NCBI RefSeq assembly: GCF_029784135.1
Contig: NC_073746.1
Span: 62,842,097 to 62,906,096 of the forward strand
Length of the DNA: 64,000 bases
DNA from: Toxorhynchites rutilus septentrionalis
Taxonomy: Eukaryota; Arthropoda; Insecta; Diptera; Culicidae
Direction: 5' to 3'
Shown here piece after piece: positions 43,364 to 54,473 of the stretch. The stretch's first letter is position 1; every line of letters starts with the position of its first letter. The notes beneath the pieces are model-generated. The model ran no database searches and had not been told where the DNA came from. It saw only the letters and a program-made list of their open reading frames with translations. Position numbers and translations under genes: made by a program.

Positions 43364-45118
43364 AAAAACAAAAAGGCCCTTCTCAGGAGGATAGGAAGGA
43401 AAGGAGTGGTAAGGATTTGGGTGGGATTAGTGGAGTGGAAGGGGGTGGAAGTGGTATGGGAAGGAAAGAGGGGTGGAGTGGGTGTGGGGTGGGGTGAAAT
43501 GAAATGAAATACAGTTTGAATAGATAATAAAATATAGTGGTTTTGAATTTAATGGTATATAGTAGAGCTGAAAAATGGAGAGGTTTATTTAATGAATTTA
43601 TCCTCCTTGGTGAGTGTGGCTGTAGGAATAGGAAGTTGATTAAAGTATAATGTAATGGATAGAAGATAGATATGGGTATGAAAGTATATATTATATTATT
43701 TGTTATTTATTATTATTGAATGCGTGTATATACATGTATGAATTCCTTCCTTCCGACCCGTACATACATGTGTATACACACATAAACACGCATACATGAC
43801 TGTGAAGTGGCGAACTTTAATAAGCAATTTCCAAGGTATTTAGTATTTCGATTTAGATTTTACCAAAGAAGTCGGTTTCTTTCAGAAACGCAATTAAATT
43901 GGTTTCTTGGGTCTCGTCTCTACTGAGGATATCTCGGAGACTCTGACCTATGTTGTGTCGGACTCGAGCATCTTTGGTATGTTGACATTCAAGTAAAAGA
44001 TGGCTAACGGAAACCGGAGCTTCGTTGCAAGCACATTGGGGTTTTTCGGCTCTGCAGAACAAGTGTGAGTGGGCGAAGTTAGTGTGCCCAATTCGAAGAC
44101 GGGTAAGGACTTGCCTTTCCCTACTATTGAGACGGTCCTCCCAAGGGAGAGTGGAATTTTTAATTATATGAAGATGAGTGGGACGGCTGTTTATCCAACC
44201 TATGTCCCAACTTTCACGGACTTGCTGTTTTACCCAGCGGACAATGTCAGATGGAGGACAGGGCATGTCTGGGGGTTCTATTTTGCTGCCCTTGCCGGCC
44301 AGTATGTCGGCGGCTGTATTTCCGCGGATTCCTGAGTGACCAGGAACCCAGCAGAAGGAGATGTTTTTATTTGAAGCAGACTCTTCTGTTTGCTTAATCC
44401 ATGGGTGTTTGCTGTTTCCACTTAGAAGATCGTGGAGACAGCTAGCTGAGTCTGAGAATATTGTGGTAGGAAGAAAATCATGGGTGCATTCTTGGGTAGC
44501 TATTAAAAGGGCGAAAGCTTCCGCACTGAAGATGGAGCATTGCGGTGGAAGAGAAAAGCTACCAGTGTATCTACTCTCAAAGATTCCACATCCAACTCCA
44601 TCGGCACTGACTGAACCATCTGTGTATACCTGGTGGTTGATTTGAAAATTGGATGTAACGAGGTTATTGAAGCAGGCTTTGACTTTTGGAGAAGAGTCTC
44701 CCGCCCGAACTGCCTTGAGAAGTTCAAGGTTAATGTTCGGCGGTTTGACGTTCCAATTTCTTCCCGTCGCAGATGAACGTTCACATATATCGGGAAGATC
44801 TTTGTTCGTGAGATTTTTGAACCATGTTTTAGCCCTATGTATTAATGGGACATTGTGGTCGCTTTCGGGGAGTGACAAGTGACGGATGGCTTATGAGTGA
44901 TGGCTTTTGTTACCAGGTGGGTGAAGGGAAGCGCCAATTGCGAGCCGAATTGCTTTATTGTAAATTGGTTGGATGGTGTTTAACACCCTGTCCCCTCCAC
45001 GGCTGAAGGTGCCTATTCCGTAAAGGATTTGTGGGACCAACCAAACATTTACAACATTTAGCAGCGTCTTTCTATGGCCAGAGGCTAGGTTGCCTGCGAT
45101 AGCCTTGATGATGTTTGT
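43364..45118 (-). mobile_element. Duplicated LINE segment (copy 2), lacking its 3' end
   Basis: Matches 38920-40658 almost base for base, with a 16-bp length difference in the G-rich 3' UTR (extra GTGGAGTGGGTGTGGG near 43465). The outermost ~290 bp of the LINE 3' end is absent: the sequence goes from the block's right edge (CCTACGTCAAAAA) straight into the LINE 3' UTR (CAAAAAGGCCCTTCTC). The right boundary (GTGTCTCATCACCAGAATAT) is the same as in copy 1, including a C-to-T change. It is therefore a duplicate, not an independent insertion. Confidence 0.9.
43853..44878 (-). CDS. LINE ORF2 RNase H region (copy 2)
   Basis: The same 341-codon frame as at 39393, with one residue changed (Ser for Pro in AGDSSPKVKA). 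All RNase H catalytic residues are kept. See copy 1 for the domain description; it was carried here by segmental duplication. Confidence 0.85.
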   Translation of the reverse strand: MSLPESDHNVPLIHRAKTWFKNLTNKDLPDICERSSATGRNWNVKPPNINLELLKAVRAGDSSPKVKACFNNLVTSNFQINHQVYTDGSVSADGVGCGIFESRYTGSFSLPPQCSIFSAEAFALLIATQECTHDFLPTTIFSDSASCLHDLLSGNSKHPWIKQTEESASNKNISFCWVPGHSGIRGNTAADILAGKGSKIEPPDMPCPPSDIVRWVKQQVRESWDIGWINSRPTHLHIIKNSTLPWEDRLNSRERQVLTRLRIGHTNFAHSHLFCRAEKPQCACNEAPVSVSHLLLECQHTKDARVRHNIGQSLRDILSRDETQETNLIAFLKETDFFGKI

Positions 45119-47698
45119 GTCTCATCACCAGAATATCGCTTAAGTATGCTTTTTGTGTGTGACTGAATCGAGAGAAGGTGTGGTTTACGATGGCAATTTG
45201 GAAGGCAAACTAGAGGGGAATGAACTCTCTGAGCTCGAATCTTTCGGCGACTGAGCAATAATCGATTGCGGGCGCATACAATATTGGATACGGAAATATC
45301 CTACTGATGGGGAAGAATAATCTTCTGAAGCTATCCTGTTAATTGCGATTGATTGAAAAACCACAAAACCAAATGTATTTGATCACAGTGTTACATGGAA
45401 AGAAAACATTCAAATAAACTCTTTAACATGAATATATTTTGAAAATTCCCAAAGGAACTGGCAGATTATTTTCAGTAAGGATTAGATATTTCCACATTTT
45501 CCTCGATACTGGAAGCCCACCAGTGGTTAATGCCAACCCGATAACCACCTGTTAATAGCACTTGATTGAAACATATTTGGTCACAGTGTTACATGGATAG
45601 AAAACATTCAATTAAACTCTTTCACATGAATATATTTTGAAAATTCCCAGAGGAACTGGCAGATTATTTTCAGTAACGATTAGTTATTTCCACATTTTCC
45701 TCGATACTGGAAGCCCACCAGTGGTTAATACCAACTCGATAACCACCTGTTAATAGCACTTGATTGAAACATATTTGGTCACAGTGTTACATGGATAGAA
45801 AACATTCATTTAAACTCTTTCACATGAATATATTTTGAAAATTCCCAAAGGAACTGGCAGATTATTTTCAGTAACGATTAGATATTTTCACATTTTCCTC
45901 GATACTGGAAGCCCACCAGTGGTTAAGGCCAACTCGATAACCATCTGTTAATAGCACTTGATTGAAATATATTTGGTCACAGTGTTACATGGATAGAAAA
46001 CATTCAATTAAACTCTTTCACATGAATATATTTTGAAAATTCCCAAAGGAACTGGCAGATTATTTTCCAGCAATGATTAGATCTTTCCGGATCTTTCTCG
46101 ATGCTGAATGGCATCCTAACGGAAAGAGTTCTGCGCGTGTATGTGTCGATCCTTTGCCGTCCACCTCCTCCAGCACGTTAGGCAACGATGTTGTCTTGTC
46201 GATGTCCTCACGAAAAATGAATGTGTCTCACCACCAGAATATCGCTTAAGTATGCTTTTTGTGTGTGATTGAATCGAGAGAAGGTGTGGTTTACGATGGC
46301 AATTTGGAAGGCAAACTAGAGGGGAATGAACTCTCTGAGCTCGGAACTTTCGGCGACTGAGCAATAATCGATTGCGGGCGCATACAATATTGGATACGGA
46401 AATATCCTACTGATGGGGAAGAATAATCTTCTGAAGCTATCCTGTTAATTGCGATTGATTGAAAAACCACAAAACCAAATGTATTTGGTCACAGTGTTAC
46501 ATGGATAGAAAACATTCAATTAAACTCTTTCACATGAATATATTTTGAAAATTCCCAAAGGAACTGGCAGATTATTTTCAGTAACGATTAGATATTTCCA
46601 CATTTTCCTCGATACTGGAAGCCCACCAGTGGTTAATGCCAACTCGATAACCATCTGTTAATAGCACTTGATTGAAATATATTTGGTCACAGTGTTACAT
46701 GGATAGAAAACATTCAATTAAACTCTTTCACATGAATATATTTTGAAAATTCCCAAAGGAACTGGCAGATTATTTTCCAGCAATGATTAGATCTTTCCGG
46801 AACTTTCTCGATGCTGAATGGCATCCTAACGGAAAGAGTTCTGCGCGTGTATGTGTCGATCCTTTGGCCGTCCACCTCCTCCAGCACGTTAGGCAACGAT
46901 GTTGTCTTGTCGATGTCCTCACGAAAAATGAATGTGTCTCACCACCAGAATATCGCTTAAGTATGCTTTTTGTGTGTGATTGAATCGAGAGAAGGTGTGG
47001 TTTACGATGGCAATTTGGAAGGCAAACTAGAGGGGAATGAACTCTCTGAGCTCGGAACTTTCGGCGACTGAGCAATAATCGATTGCGGGCGCATACAATA
47101 TTGGATACGGAAATATCCTACTAATGGGGAAGAATAATCTTCTGAAGCTATCCTGTTAATTGCGATTGATTGAAAAACCACAAAACCAAATGTATTTGAT
47201 CACAGTGTTACATGGAAAGAAAACATTCAAATAAACTCTTTAACATGAATATATTTTGAAAATTCCCAAAGGAACTGGCAGATTATTTTCAGTAACGATT
47301 AGATATTTCCACATTTTCCTCGATACTGGAAGCCCACCAGTGGTTAATGCCAACTCGATAACCACCTGTTAATAGCACTTGATTGAAACATATTTGGTCA
47401 CAGTGTAACATGGATAGAAAACATTCAATTAAACTCTTTCACATGAATATATTTTGAAAATTCCCAGAGGAACTGGCAGATTATTTTCAGTAACGATTAG
47501 TTATTTCCACATTTTCCTCGATACTGGAAGCCCACCAGTGGTTAATGCCAACTCGATAACCACCTGTTAATAGCACTTGATTGAAACATATTTGGCCACA
47601 GTGTAACATGGATAGAAAACATTCAATTAAACTCTTTCACATGAATGTATTTTTAAATTCCCAGAGGAACTGGCAGATTATTTTCCGGATCTTTCTCG
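45119..47698 (+). repeat. Satellite array, right segment
   Basis: Higher-order markers at 45275, 46378 and 47089 give units of 1103 and 711 bp; 1103 is 711 plus two short subunits. From the last marker to the right-end module is 610 bp here against 411 bp in the first duplicate, again one subunit of difference. One long spacer (46150) lacks a G in CCTTTGGCCG. Confidence 0.9.
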
Positions 47699-48224
47699 AT
47701 GCTGAATGGCATCCAAACGGAAAGAATTCCGCGCGTGTATGTGTGTGTGTGTTTGTGTAGCGGCTGCTTCGAGATCTTCCCGGGGAACCGTTTGTGGCAT
47801 CACTCTCCTCCTGATGGATTCATGTCTAGCCTAAGGTGCACAAACAGGCTCTTGGTGACACCGTTCATCAGCGCTTTCATGATAAACGAAGAGGTTCACC
47901 ACAACAGCGACAACATGCTCCAATCGCTGTTCAATTAGAACTGAGTAGATTTCCGAGCGGCGCTCGCTTATATACCGATTGGTGATTTCAATAGCCTGTT
48001 TTGAAAGCAATTTTAAGACTATTGAAACAAGTTTTTGGATCAAAAAGTAACAAGTATAGAACGCGTAGACAGTTTATCTTTCGAATGAAGTGTTTATCAT
48101 ACCATTTCGTTCAGTTGTTAAGGAGCTATTAACGCTCAAAATCTCGGTCTCTGGCGTAACGCTTTCGTTTTCGAAACTTTGATTTTACACCCCGGTATAG
48201 AAATGAAAGACGTAGTCCTACGTC
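47699..48224 (+). repeat. Block right-end module, copy 2
   Basis: Near-identical to 42838-43363, with few substitutions (CAACATGCTCCAATCG against CAATTG, ACGCGTAGACAG against ACGCGTAAACAT). It ends GACGTAGTCCTACGTCAAAA and is followed by unrelated sequence (TGGGTTTTGGTTTTTACC), taken as the true right edge of the block. Confidence 0.85.
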
Positions 48225-48230
48225 AAAAAT

Positions 48231-48809
48231 GGGTTTTGGTTTTTACCTGTCCCGTTTTTTGTCCGGAGTTATTTGGTCAGCCTACCTTTACCAAATATCT
48301 TAATGCGGAGAATTTAATTTTCATTCATATTTCTTAACTTAAAAGCGTGATCTATCCGCCTAAAAATCCGTTATCGTCTTTGACGCTTCACAAACCTGTG
48401 AAACGTAGCCCGATGGTGTCAACGCTAATTGCGAGCTGGATGGCGATTTGAGCTGCTTTGCAGTTAGTAGCTCTGGGGGAATTTTTACCATCCAATTTTG
48501 AAAGAATGTAAAATAATTTACATTATTCAACTGTAATATGAAAAATAATTAAAAGTGAAATTATTTTCAGTGCATTACAATCTAGTACGCAACTTTGCTT
48601 TGACATTTCCATCGAATTGATTTTTTTGGTCAAGATTTCAGTGTGAGTGCAAATTTATGTGCGATTGATTTGCCGAAACCAGCCCAAAACAAAACGCTCT
48701 CAATGAAAGACGATCTTTGAATAACTGGTCAGTTAGAAGTATTAACATCGATTTTTCAGAAAACTGTTCTAAAGTTGCAGTGTTTAAGTAACAGAAACGA
48801 AGAAAAAGT
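48231..48809. other. AIF upstream region
   Basis: Between the satellite block and the AIF start codon. No TATA box is placed convincingly. TTTCAGTGTGAGTG near 48638 contains a TCAGT initiator-like word. The AIF 5' UTR probably lies within the last ~150 bp. Confidence 0.35.
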
Positions 48810-51307
48810 ATGTTGGGGGCATCTCGTTGGACGATGAGCAATCTTCGAATTGCACAACAAAGGGTGGCTGCGATTCAAATCCAGAAACATTTCACAGGTG
48901 ATTTCTGCTCTAGGTTAACCAGAACTGATGTACAACATGATGTAATGTTATTGATTTTTATTCGATGCAGGTGGATACAAGCCATCATTTTCCTGCCGCC
49001 GATGGTTCTCCAAAAAGGTAAATGACATGATTACGAGAGAGATATCCGAAAGGCGTAGGAGATTACTCGAGGCGACCGGTGATACGCCCTTTGGCCCTCC
49101 ATATCCTGGTTGTGGCACGGATAGGCAACCTGCGCGTCCCGGTAGCATTGATCCCGGTCGAACACCCATGATTGGTCAAGGCATTCAGTTTCCCCATAAA
49201 CCCCAATCGGATACAGATACGGTGGTACTGCCCCCGAAATCAAGGCCGAAACGAAACGCTCCTGTGCGGGAGGTTTCTATCTCTGTGCTCTTACTATGTT
49301 TCAAATATCTAGTAAAGAGAGTTTAACTTCCTTAGCCCAAGAAGAGTTCCCCTGGTCCGGCTTGGGGCGGTACTGAAGCTCCCACCCAGCCCAAATGTCA
49401 ATCCAATCAAGAGGTTCCAATGTTCACATATTACTTCAATTTCTGACAATTCCCGTACTGTCAAGTTGTTTTATGTATTTCTTCTGCTTTTTTAGGAAAA
49501 CAACTTTGCAAAGGGTGCTCCACCGGCTTGTCCACCTCCACCAACAACACCACCGCAAAAATCGAACCAGCCCTACATCATTGGGGCGTTAACTTTAACC
49601 GCTGGCGGTTTAGCTCTCGCTTACAAGCTGGGTTTATTTGACGATGAACCTGTGGTCGAAAAACAGAGCACTACATCCACTCAGCATAACAAGAAAAGTA
49701 AGCTTCCATATCCACTATCTTCGGCGGAGCTTCCAAAGGAGGTTCCTTACCTACTGATTGGTGGCGGAACCGCAAGTTTTGCAGCATTTCGCGCAATCAA
49801 AGGACACGATGCGAAAGCTAAAGTGCTCGTCATCAGCAACGAGCCGGAAATGCCCTACATGAGACCTCCTCTTTCGAAAGAACTTTGGTTCAGTCCCGAG
49901 GAAAGAGCACAGCAAGAACCGTTAAAATTCAAACAATGGAACGGAGTGGAACGAAGCATTTACTATGAACCAGAGGATTTCTATATTGACCCCGCAAAAC
50001 TGTTGGAGGCACCCAATGGTGGTGTGGCAATTGCTAGGGGCTACGAGGTGCAAAAAATTGACGTCGTTAATAAGAAAGCTATTTTAACGGATGGGACGGA
50101 AATCAAGTATGAAAAATGTTTACTAGCAACAGGGGCGAGACCAAAAAATTTATCCGTGCTCGAGGCTGCCCCACTGGCGGTGAAAGATCATCTAACACTT
50201 TTCAAGAGTGTTCATGACTTCGAAGAACTCAGCGACAAGCTAGAGGCAGGCGGTAAAATAGCCATCATTGGAGGTGGATTTCTAGGAAGCGAACTTTCGT
50301 GTGCTCTGGCAAAATTCAGCGAGATTCGTGATAAGAAGCTTGAGGTGTATCAATTGTTCCACGAGGATGGCAATATGGGTAAAATACTGCCCGAATACCT
50401 CAGTCAGTGGACCACGGATCGTGTTCGTGAGGAGGGTGTGAAGGTGTGGCCGAAAACGCAAATCAAGGCCGCCGAGGTACAGGACAAGAAACTCAAGCTG
50501 ACTCTCACCGACGATAGCACATTGGTAGTGGATCACGCGGTTGTCGCCGTTGGTTCGGAACCGAATACTGATCTGGCGAAAACGTCCGACTTGGAAGTGG
50601 ACCCAACTCTCGGAGGATTCGTTGTGGATGCCGAGCTGCGGGCACGATCACATCTTTACGTGGCTGGTGACGCCGCATGCTTCTACGACCCGAAGCTGGG
50701 CCGACGGCGTGTGGAACACCATGACCATGCTGTGGTCTCCGGACGTCTAGCTGGGGAAAATATGGCAGGGCTGAGTATGAAACATTGAACTTTCCTTTAA
50801 CTATTATGTTGTTAATCATCCATTCCTATTTTAGACAAGCCATACACCCATCAGAGCATGTTTTGGTCAGATTTGGGTTCCAAAATTGGATATGAAGCGA
50901 TCGGCATAATCGACTCTGCTCTGCCAACAGTGGCGGTATTCGCGAAAAACATTACCCCTCAAACCATTCCGGACACCAGTGAAAAACTCCAGGCCGCAAA
51001 TGCCACGCTGATTCCTGCTACGAAAACGACGGCTTCCGTTTTGAACCATACCACCGTGGTGAAAGCCGAGGAAAAACCAACGGTGAAGGAGCTGGAAGAG
51101 CAGGATGACTTCAACAAGGGCGTTATTTTCTACCTGAGGGATGAGAAGGTTGTTGGGGTTTTGCTGTGGAATATTTTCAACCGAATTGGTACGGCGAGGA
51201 AGATCGTTTCGCAGCACACGAAGTATGACGATTTGAATGAAGTCGCAAAATTGTTCAATCTGCACGACCGGCCAGAAGCAGAGGAAGCGGATGCACAGAA
51301 AGATTAA
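48810..51307 (+). CDS. AIF: Apoptosis-inducing factor 1, mitochondrial
   Basis: Four exons: 48810-48897, 48971-49017, 49496-50774, 50835-51307, all joined at GT/AG sites in matching phase, giving 628 residues (human AIFM1 is 613). Residues 1-45 are basic and rich in Arg/Gln/Ser, ending RRWFSKK: a mitochondrial presequence. About residues 72-90 (IIGALTLTAGGLALAYK) form the inner-membrane anchor. The FAD Rossmann motif is IGGGTASFAAF (near 134); the NADH motif is IIGGGFLGSE (near 304); the second FAD motif is VAGDAACFYD (near 434). The C-terminal domain begins at NKPYTHQSMFWSDLG, formed across the last intron, and ends with GVIFYLRDEKVVGVLLWNIF. Role: NADH-dependent flavoprotein of the intermembrane space that supports respiratory-complex assembly and can trigger caspase-independent death. 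Confidence 0.93.
49018..49272 (+). other. In-frame extension of AIF exon 2 (possible alternative exon form)
   Basis: Reading on past the exon 2 donor, the same frame stays open for 85 codons to a candidate donor CGGGAG|GTTTCT at 49272, which would again be phase 0 and could splice to exon 3 at 49496. The segment is rich in Arg, Pro and Gly (REISERRRRLLEATGD, PRKR-like RPKRNAPVRE) and looks coding in base composition, unlike the AT-rich introns around it. The donor is weaker than GTAAAT at 49018. If used, the linker before the membrane anchor would lengthen. It could instead be a retained intron with chance openness. Confidence 0.45.
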
Positions 51308-51457
51308 TATCATTTGTTGAACGCATTCATGAATCCCGCGTAATCCCCAAATTTACTGTTACTTTTATTTGTACTAGTATTCTCGTATCGAGTTATTTTG
51401 TGGCATTTTACATTTTTGTTTCTATATAAGCGATGATAAGCGCACTTCAGGGATTGT

Positions 51458-51463
51458 AATAAA
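51458..51463 (+). terminator. AIF poly(A) signal
   Basis: AATAAA in TTGTAATAAACATTGG, 151 bp after the AIF stop codon; T/G-rich sequence follows. Confidence 0.7.
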
Positions 51464-51479
51464 CATTGGGTGCGAATCT

Positions 51480-52007
51480 AACTTCTGAGTTTCAATGTAG
51501 GCGGACTGATGAGGTAAGGTTATACTCTGTTACTTATGACTTGCGATTCCGTTATCTTTGAGTCCAGACAAAACTAAATTGCTTCATATTATATAATAAG
51601 TTTTAGTATAAGCAAATGAGTTATGTCCGACATATTCGTCAATCGTGCTCACAAACTTACTATGTTTTCATAATTATTCCGATGAAGTCTGTAAATCATG
51701 CATAAAATATCCGTAACAATAAAAGGAAAAAAAACCACACAATCTTATTGGTCTTTTGTGAATTTTACTGGTCAATTTCAATTGGAGTTCTCGGTCTTAA
51801 AAGAAGACACGGATACTTTGAACAGGTATCGAGTGCATCGCATCAAAGTACTTGATTAATGGTGTCTATCAACGAGAACCAATGCTCTGCGGATCCTTGG
51901 CGCAGGGTCGACAGGTACGATACCTCTTTGTGGTCCCGGTGAGTCGTACCAATACTTCTCTCAGCCAGAATTTCACCATCGGGATGCTTTCCATAGCCCT
52001 ATGTTAA
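51480..52007. other. Intergenic between AIF and the mariner fragment
   Basis: No coding frame or repeat end recognised. The 51890-51990 part is GC-richer and might be a relic of another insertion. Confidence 0.35.
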
Positions 52008-52478
52008 TTAAAGAATGCTGAAGGGGCTATCCCTGCTCGGAGAGTCCGTCCTTCTCAGCATCGTTTCAGCGATTTTGTCGCAATTTTCGACGACAGGCCT
52101 TCCGGAGCGTGGCGCATCTTCGACGACCTCTACACCAGAACGAAAACGTTGAAACCATCGTTGTGCGGTGGAAATGGAAACTGTATCGGGTCCATAAACT
52201 GCACAAATTTTATTGGCAGCTTGAGATGCATTTTTGCCTTTGTCATAGTAGTACTGTAAAATATGTCGGATTTTCTCTTTATTTTGCTCCATATTTGCGA
52301 CACTATAACTCACGAACGACTTAACCAAACAAAAAACTGTCAAGGACTATATTATAGCGCGCAAAATACCGCAAATACCTTTCCAACAAGCTATAGAATG
52401 ACTCGATACAATGAATACAACTAGAACTACGCGCTTACAACGACACCTCGCGGAAATACCGCAGGACTTTTTTGACAG
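52008..52478 (-). mobile_element. Mariner element, transposase N-terminal fragment
   Basis: The minus strand from ATG at 52292 encodes MEQNKEKIRHILQYYYDKGK, then ISTAQRWFQRFRSG and EDAPRSGRPVVENCDKIAE, the paired-type DNA-binding domain of mos1-like mariner transposases. The catalytic domain is missing. Upstream, the end CGCTGTCAAAAAAGTCCTGC (minus strand, from 52477) is a mariner-like terminal repeat preceded by TA and directly abutting the AT microsatellite. Confidence 0.75.
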
Positions 52479-52480
52479 CG

Positions 52481-52677
<197 letters not shown>

Positions 52678-52845
52678 ATTATTTATATATAGATTTTTTT
52701 ATTTATATTTAAATATCATATTATTAATTTAATTCATATATTTTTTTTGAGAATTAAAAAAAATTGAGAAAAATGATCTTCAATTTTTTAAATTATTTTT
52801 TTTCAGCGATTTGTTTTTTACAGTTTTGTAGGTATTGTAGGTATT

Positions 52846-52872
52846 GTTGTGCTCCCTTGGCCGAGTGGTTAG
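52846..52872 (+). mobile_element. SINE 5'-head fragment (Feilai-like)
   Basis: TGTGCTCCCTTGGCCGAGTG followed by GTTAG matches the A-box head of the SINEs at 5826 and 19556, in the opposite orientation. Only the head remains. Confidence 0.6.
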
Positions 52873-52955
52873 TCAAAGACTTTAAGCTAAAATAAATGAA
52901 AAAATTAACATAGTATCTAAGATTCAAAACACATTTGTGTAATACACATATATTT

Positions 52956-52961
52956 TTTATT
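52956..52961 (-). terminator. PYROXD1-like gene poly(A) signal
   Basis: TTTATT on the plus strand gives AATAAA on the minus strand, 40 bp past the stop codon of the gene at 53001. Confidence 0.6.
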
Positions 52962-53000
52962 CCATCAATAGAAAAAAATGAACAAAACCAATCAGCGTCT

Positions 53001-54395
53001 TCAATCAAAATAATCTTCGATATCAATGTTTGGATCCAGCAGATCATCTCCGTACGGAGTCAGATCCAATTGATTTAGGATCAAATTTTCGCTAGTCTCC
53101 TCCAATCCCGTTTCTCCGATAAGCATAGCGCCCTGAAGCCGACCATCGACAAGCACGAATTTGATATATTCCAGTCCCGGTGTCATCCGCAGTAACACCT
53201 CATATTTGTCGTTCAAACCTTGCCCGTTGTAACGACCCAGCAGAACAACTTGGTATCCGAAAAGTTGCGTCACATGGTTGAACATTTCGAAGCAGAAATC
53301 CTGATATATCGTTTCGCCAGCTCGTCTGGCTGCCATCGCCCGTGCAGCCATTGCACCCATTTGCCGGGCTTGCGTCCACAGTCGCATCTGAAACCAGTGC
53401 CGAGCATGCTCCCAACCAGCGTAACAAATATCTCCAGCGGCAAACACGTTCTTCAGTGAAGTTTCCATTTCCCAGTTCACAAACAATCCCCCATCTGGTC
53501 CCAGCTTGAATTCGTGGTCCGAAGTGAAGTTAGCTGCCGGAGTTACTCCCGTCGCGGACACTATCAAGTCGCACTCAACTTCGTCCCCATTAGACAAGCG
53601 TAGCTTCAAGGGAAATCCTTTGCTCTGTGGCATAATTTCCTCAATCTCAGCGGAATAATGAATCTTCACAGAGCTTGGGACATTCTCTAGCTTCCCAACG
53701 ATGTTTACAGTGCGATGCCAATCTGGTCCCAGTGCGGCACCATGCTTCGCAACGCTGAGTTCGGCCTTTTGTTCGGAATATCTCATTCGTTTCACGATGG
53801 ACTTTTCCTCTCCTTTGCAGGTTAATCGCTCTTGAAAAAATCGAGCTGCAGCAGAGTCCACAAATGTAGAACTGATGTAATCATCTTTAACAACCCAATG
53901 AATCTCGACACCACTTATCTCGTATACTATTTCCGAAGCAATACCTCCATTTCCGACAACAACCAGTCGAGTTGCGCATTTGATCCGCTCCCGGAATTCC
54001 TGCACCGATTCCGTATCTCGAATCCCTATAACGTTGGGATTCCCGCCAGCCTGTTCGATTAATTTCGGCCGGGCTCCGGTACACACGCACAGATATCTGT
54101 AGTTTATTCTATTGCCATTGGACGTTTTTACATATTTGGCATCACTCTCGATTCTTTGCAATTGATCTTCCAAAGCTTGTATGCTGTGACCTAATGTATC
54201 AGCCCTCTTTTCTTGTACTTCAAACTGCGTTAGTACTTTTCCCAGTGGCACTGGGTTGACAGTAGCTTTAACCATCGCTGATTCTGTGATCAGAATAATG
54301 CTATCGCTGGGATCCGCCAGAAAAGCCAACGCCTCGGCACAAGAAACGCCTGCAATTCCTCCTCCAACAATCAGGTAAGTGCAGTTCAATTCCAT
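53001..54395 (-). CDS. PYROXD1: Pyridine nucleotide-disulphide oxidoreductase domain protein 1 (PYROXD1-like)
   Basis: A 464-residue single-exon frame; human PYROXD1 is about 500. An N-terminal FAD Rossmann motif LIVGGGIAG (residues 8-16), an NAD(P)H-binding motif VVVGNGGIASE (146-155), an ATG motif (VSATGVTP, 279-286) and the second FAD motif FAAGD (318-322) define the family. There is no CxxxxC redox disulphide, as is known for PYROXD1, which is reported to protect the tRNA ligase complex from oxidation. The start is the ATG at 54395, immediately before the first beta strand; the frame is open slightly further but without an ATG. It ends in acidic DLTPYGDDLLDPNIDIEDYF. It lies 78 bp downstream of mRpS18B, same strand, and tail to tail with AIF. 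Confidence 0.88.
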   Translation of the reverse strand: MELNCTYLIVGGGIAGVSCAEALAFLADPSDSIILITESAMVKATVNPVPLGKVLTQFEVQEKRADTLGHSIQALEDQLQRIESDAKYVKTSNGNRINYRYLCVCTGARPKLIEQAGGNPNVIGIRDTESVQEFRERIKCATRLVVVGNGGIASEIVYEISGVEIHWVVKDDYISSTFVDSAAARFFQERLTCKGEEKSIVKRMRYSEQKAELSVAKHGAALGPDWHRTVNIVGKLENVPSSVKIHYSAEIEEIMPQSKGFPLKLRLSNGDEVECDLIVSATGVTPAANFTSDHEFKLGPDGGLFVNWEMETSLKNVFAAGDICYAGWEHARHWFQMRLWTQARQMGAMAARAMAARRAGETIYQDFCFEMFNHVTQLFGYQVVLLGRYNGQGLNDKYEVLLRMTPGLEYIKFVLVDGRLQGAMLIGETGLEETSENLILNQLDLTPYGDDLLDPNIDIEDYFD

Positions 54396-54473
54396 TATTT
54401 TCCTTGATGTGAACAATCCTACATATAACTACAGCAACTAAACTTACAGTAAAACTTTTAAAGTCACAACTTA

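Larger units (their letters stand above)
36940..48230. repeat. ~11.3-kb satellite block with inverted terminal motif
   Basis: The left edge contains GTGACGTAGGACTATCGTTG (36957) and, about 75 bp inside, TTCGAAAACGAGAGCGTTAC (37038). The right edge ends, inverted, with CGTAACGCTTTCGTTTTCGA (48155) and GACGTAGTCCTACGTCAAAA (48210). The interior is a tandem array with a higher-order repeat (markers below), interrupted by a LINE that was later duplicated. The outer motif is shared with the 0.57-kb element at 20720, so the block could be a much-expanded member of that family. The boundaries are approximate. Confidence 0.7.

Noticed and set aside
52847..52872. A tRNA gene start (TGGCCGAGTGGTTAG)
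   Set aside because: Only the A-box head is present, with no anticodon arm or B box; it matches the SINE head.
54396..54416. Seven extra N-terminal codons for the PYROXD1-like protein
   Set aside because: The only in-frame start there would be TTG; the ATG at 54395 directly precedes the FAD-binding strand.
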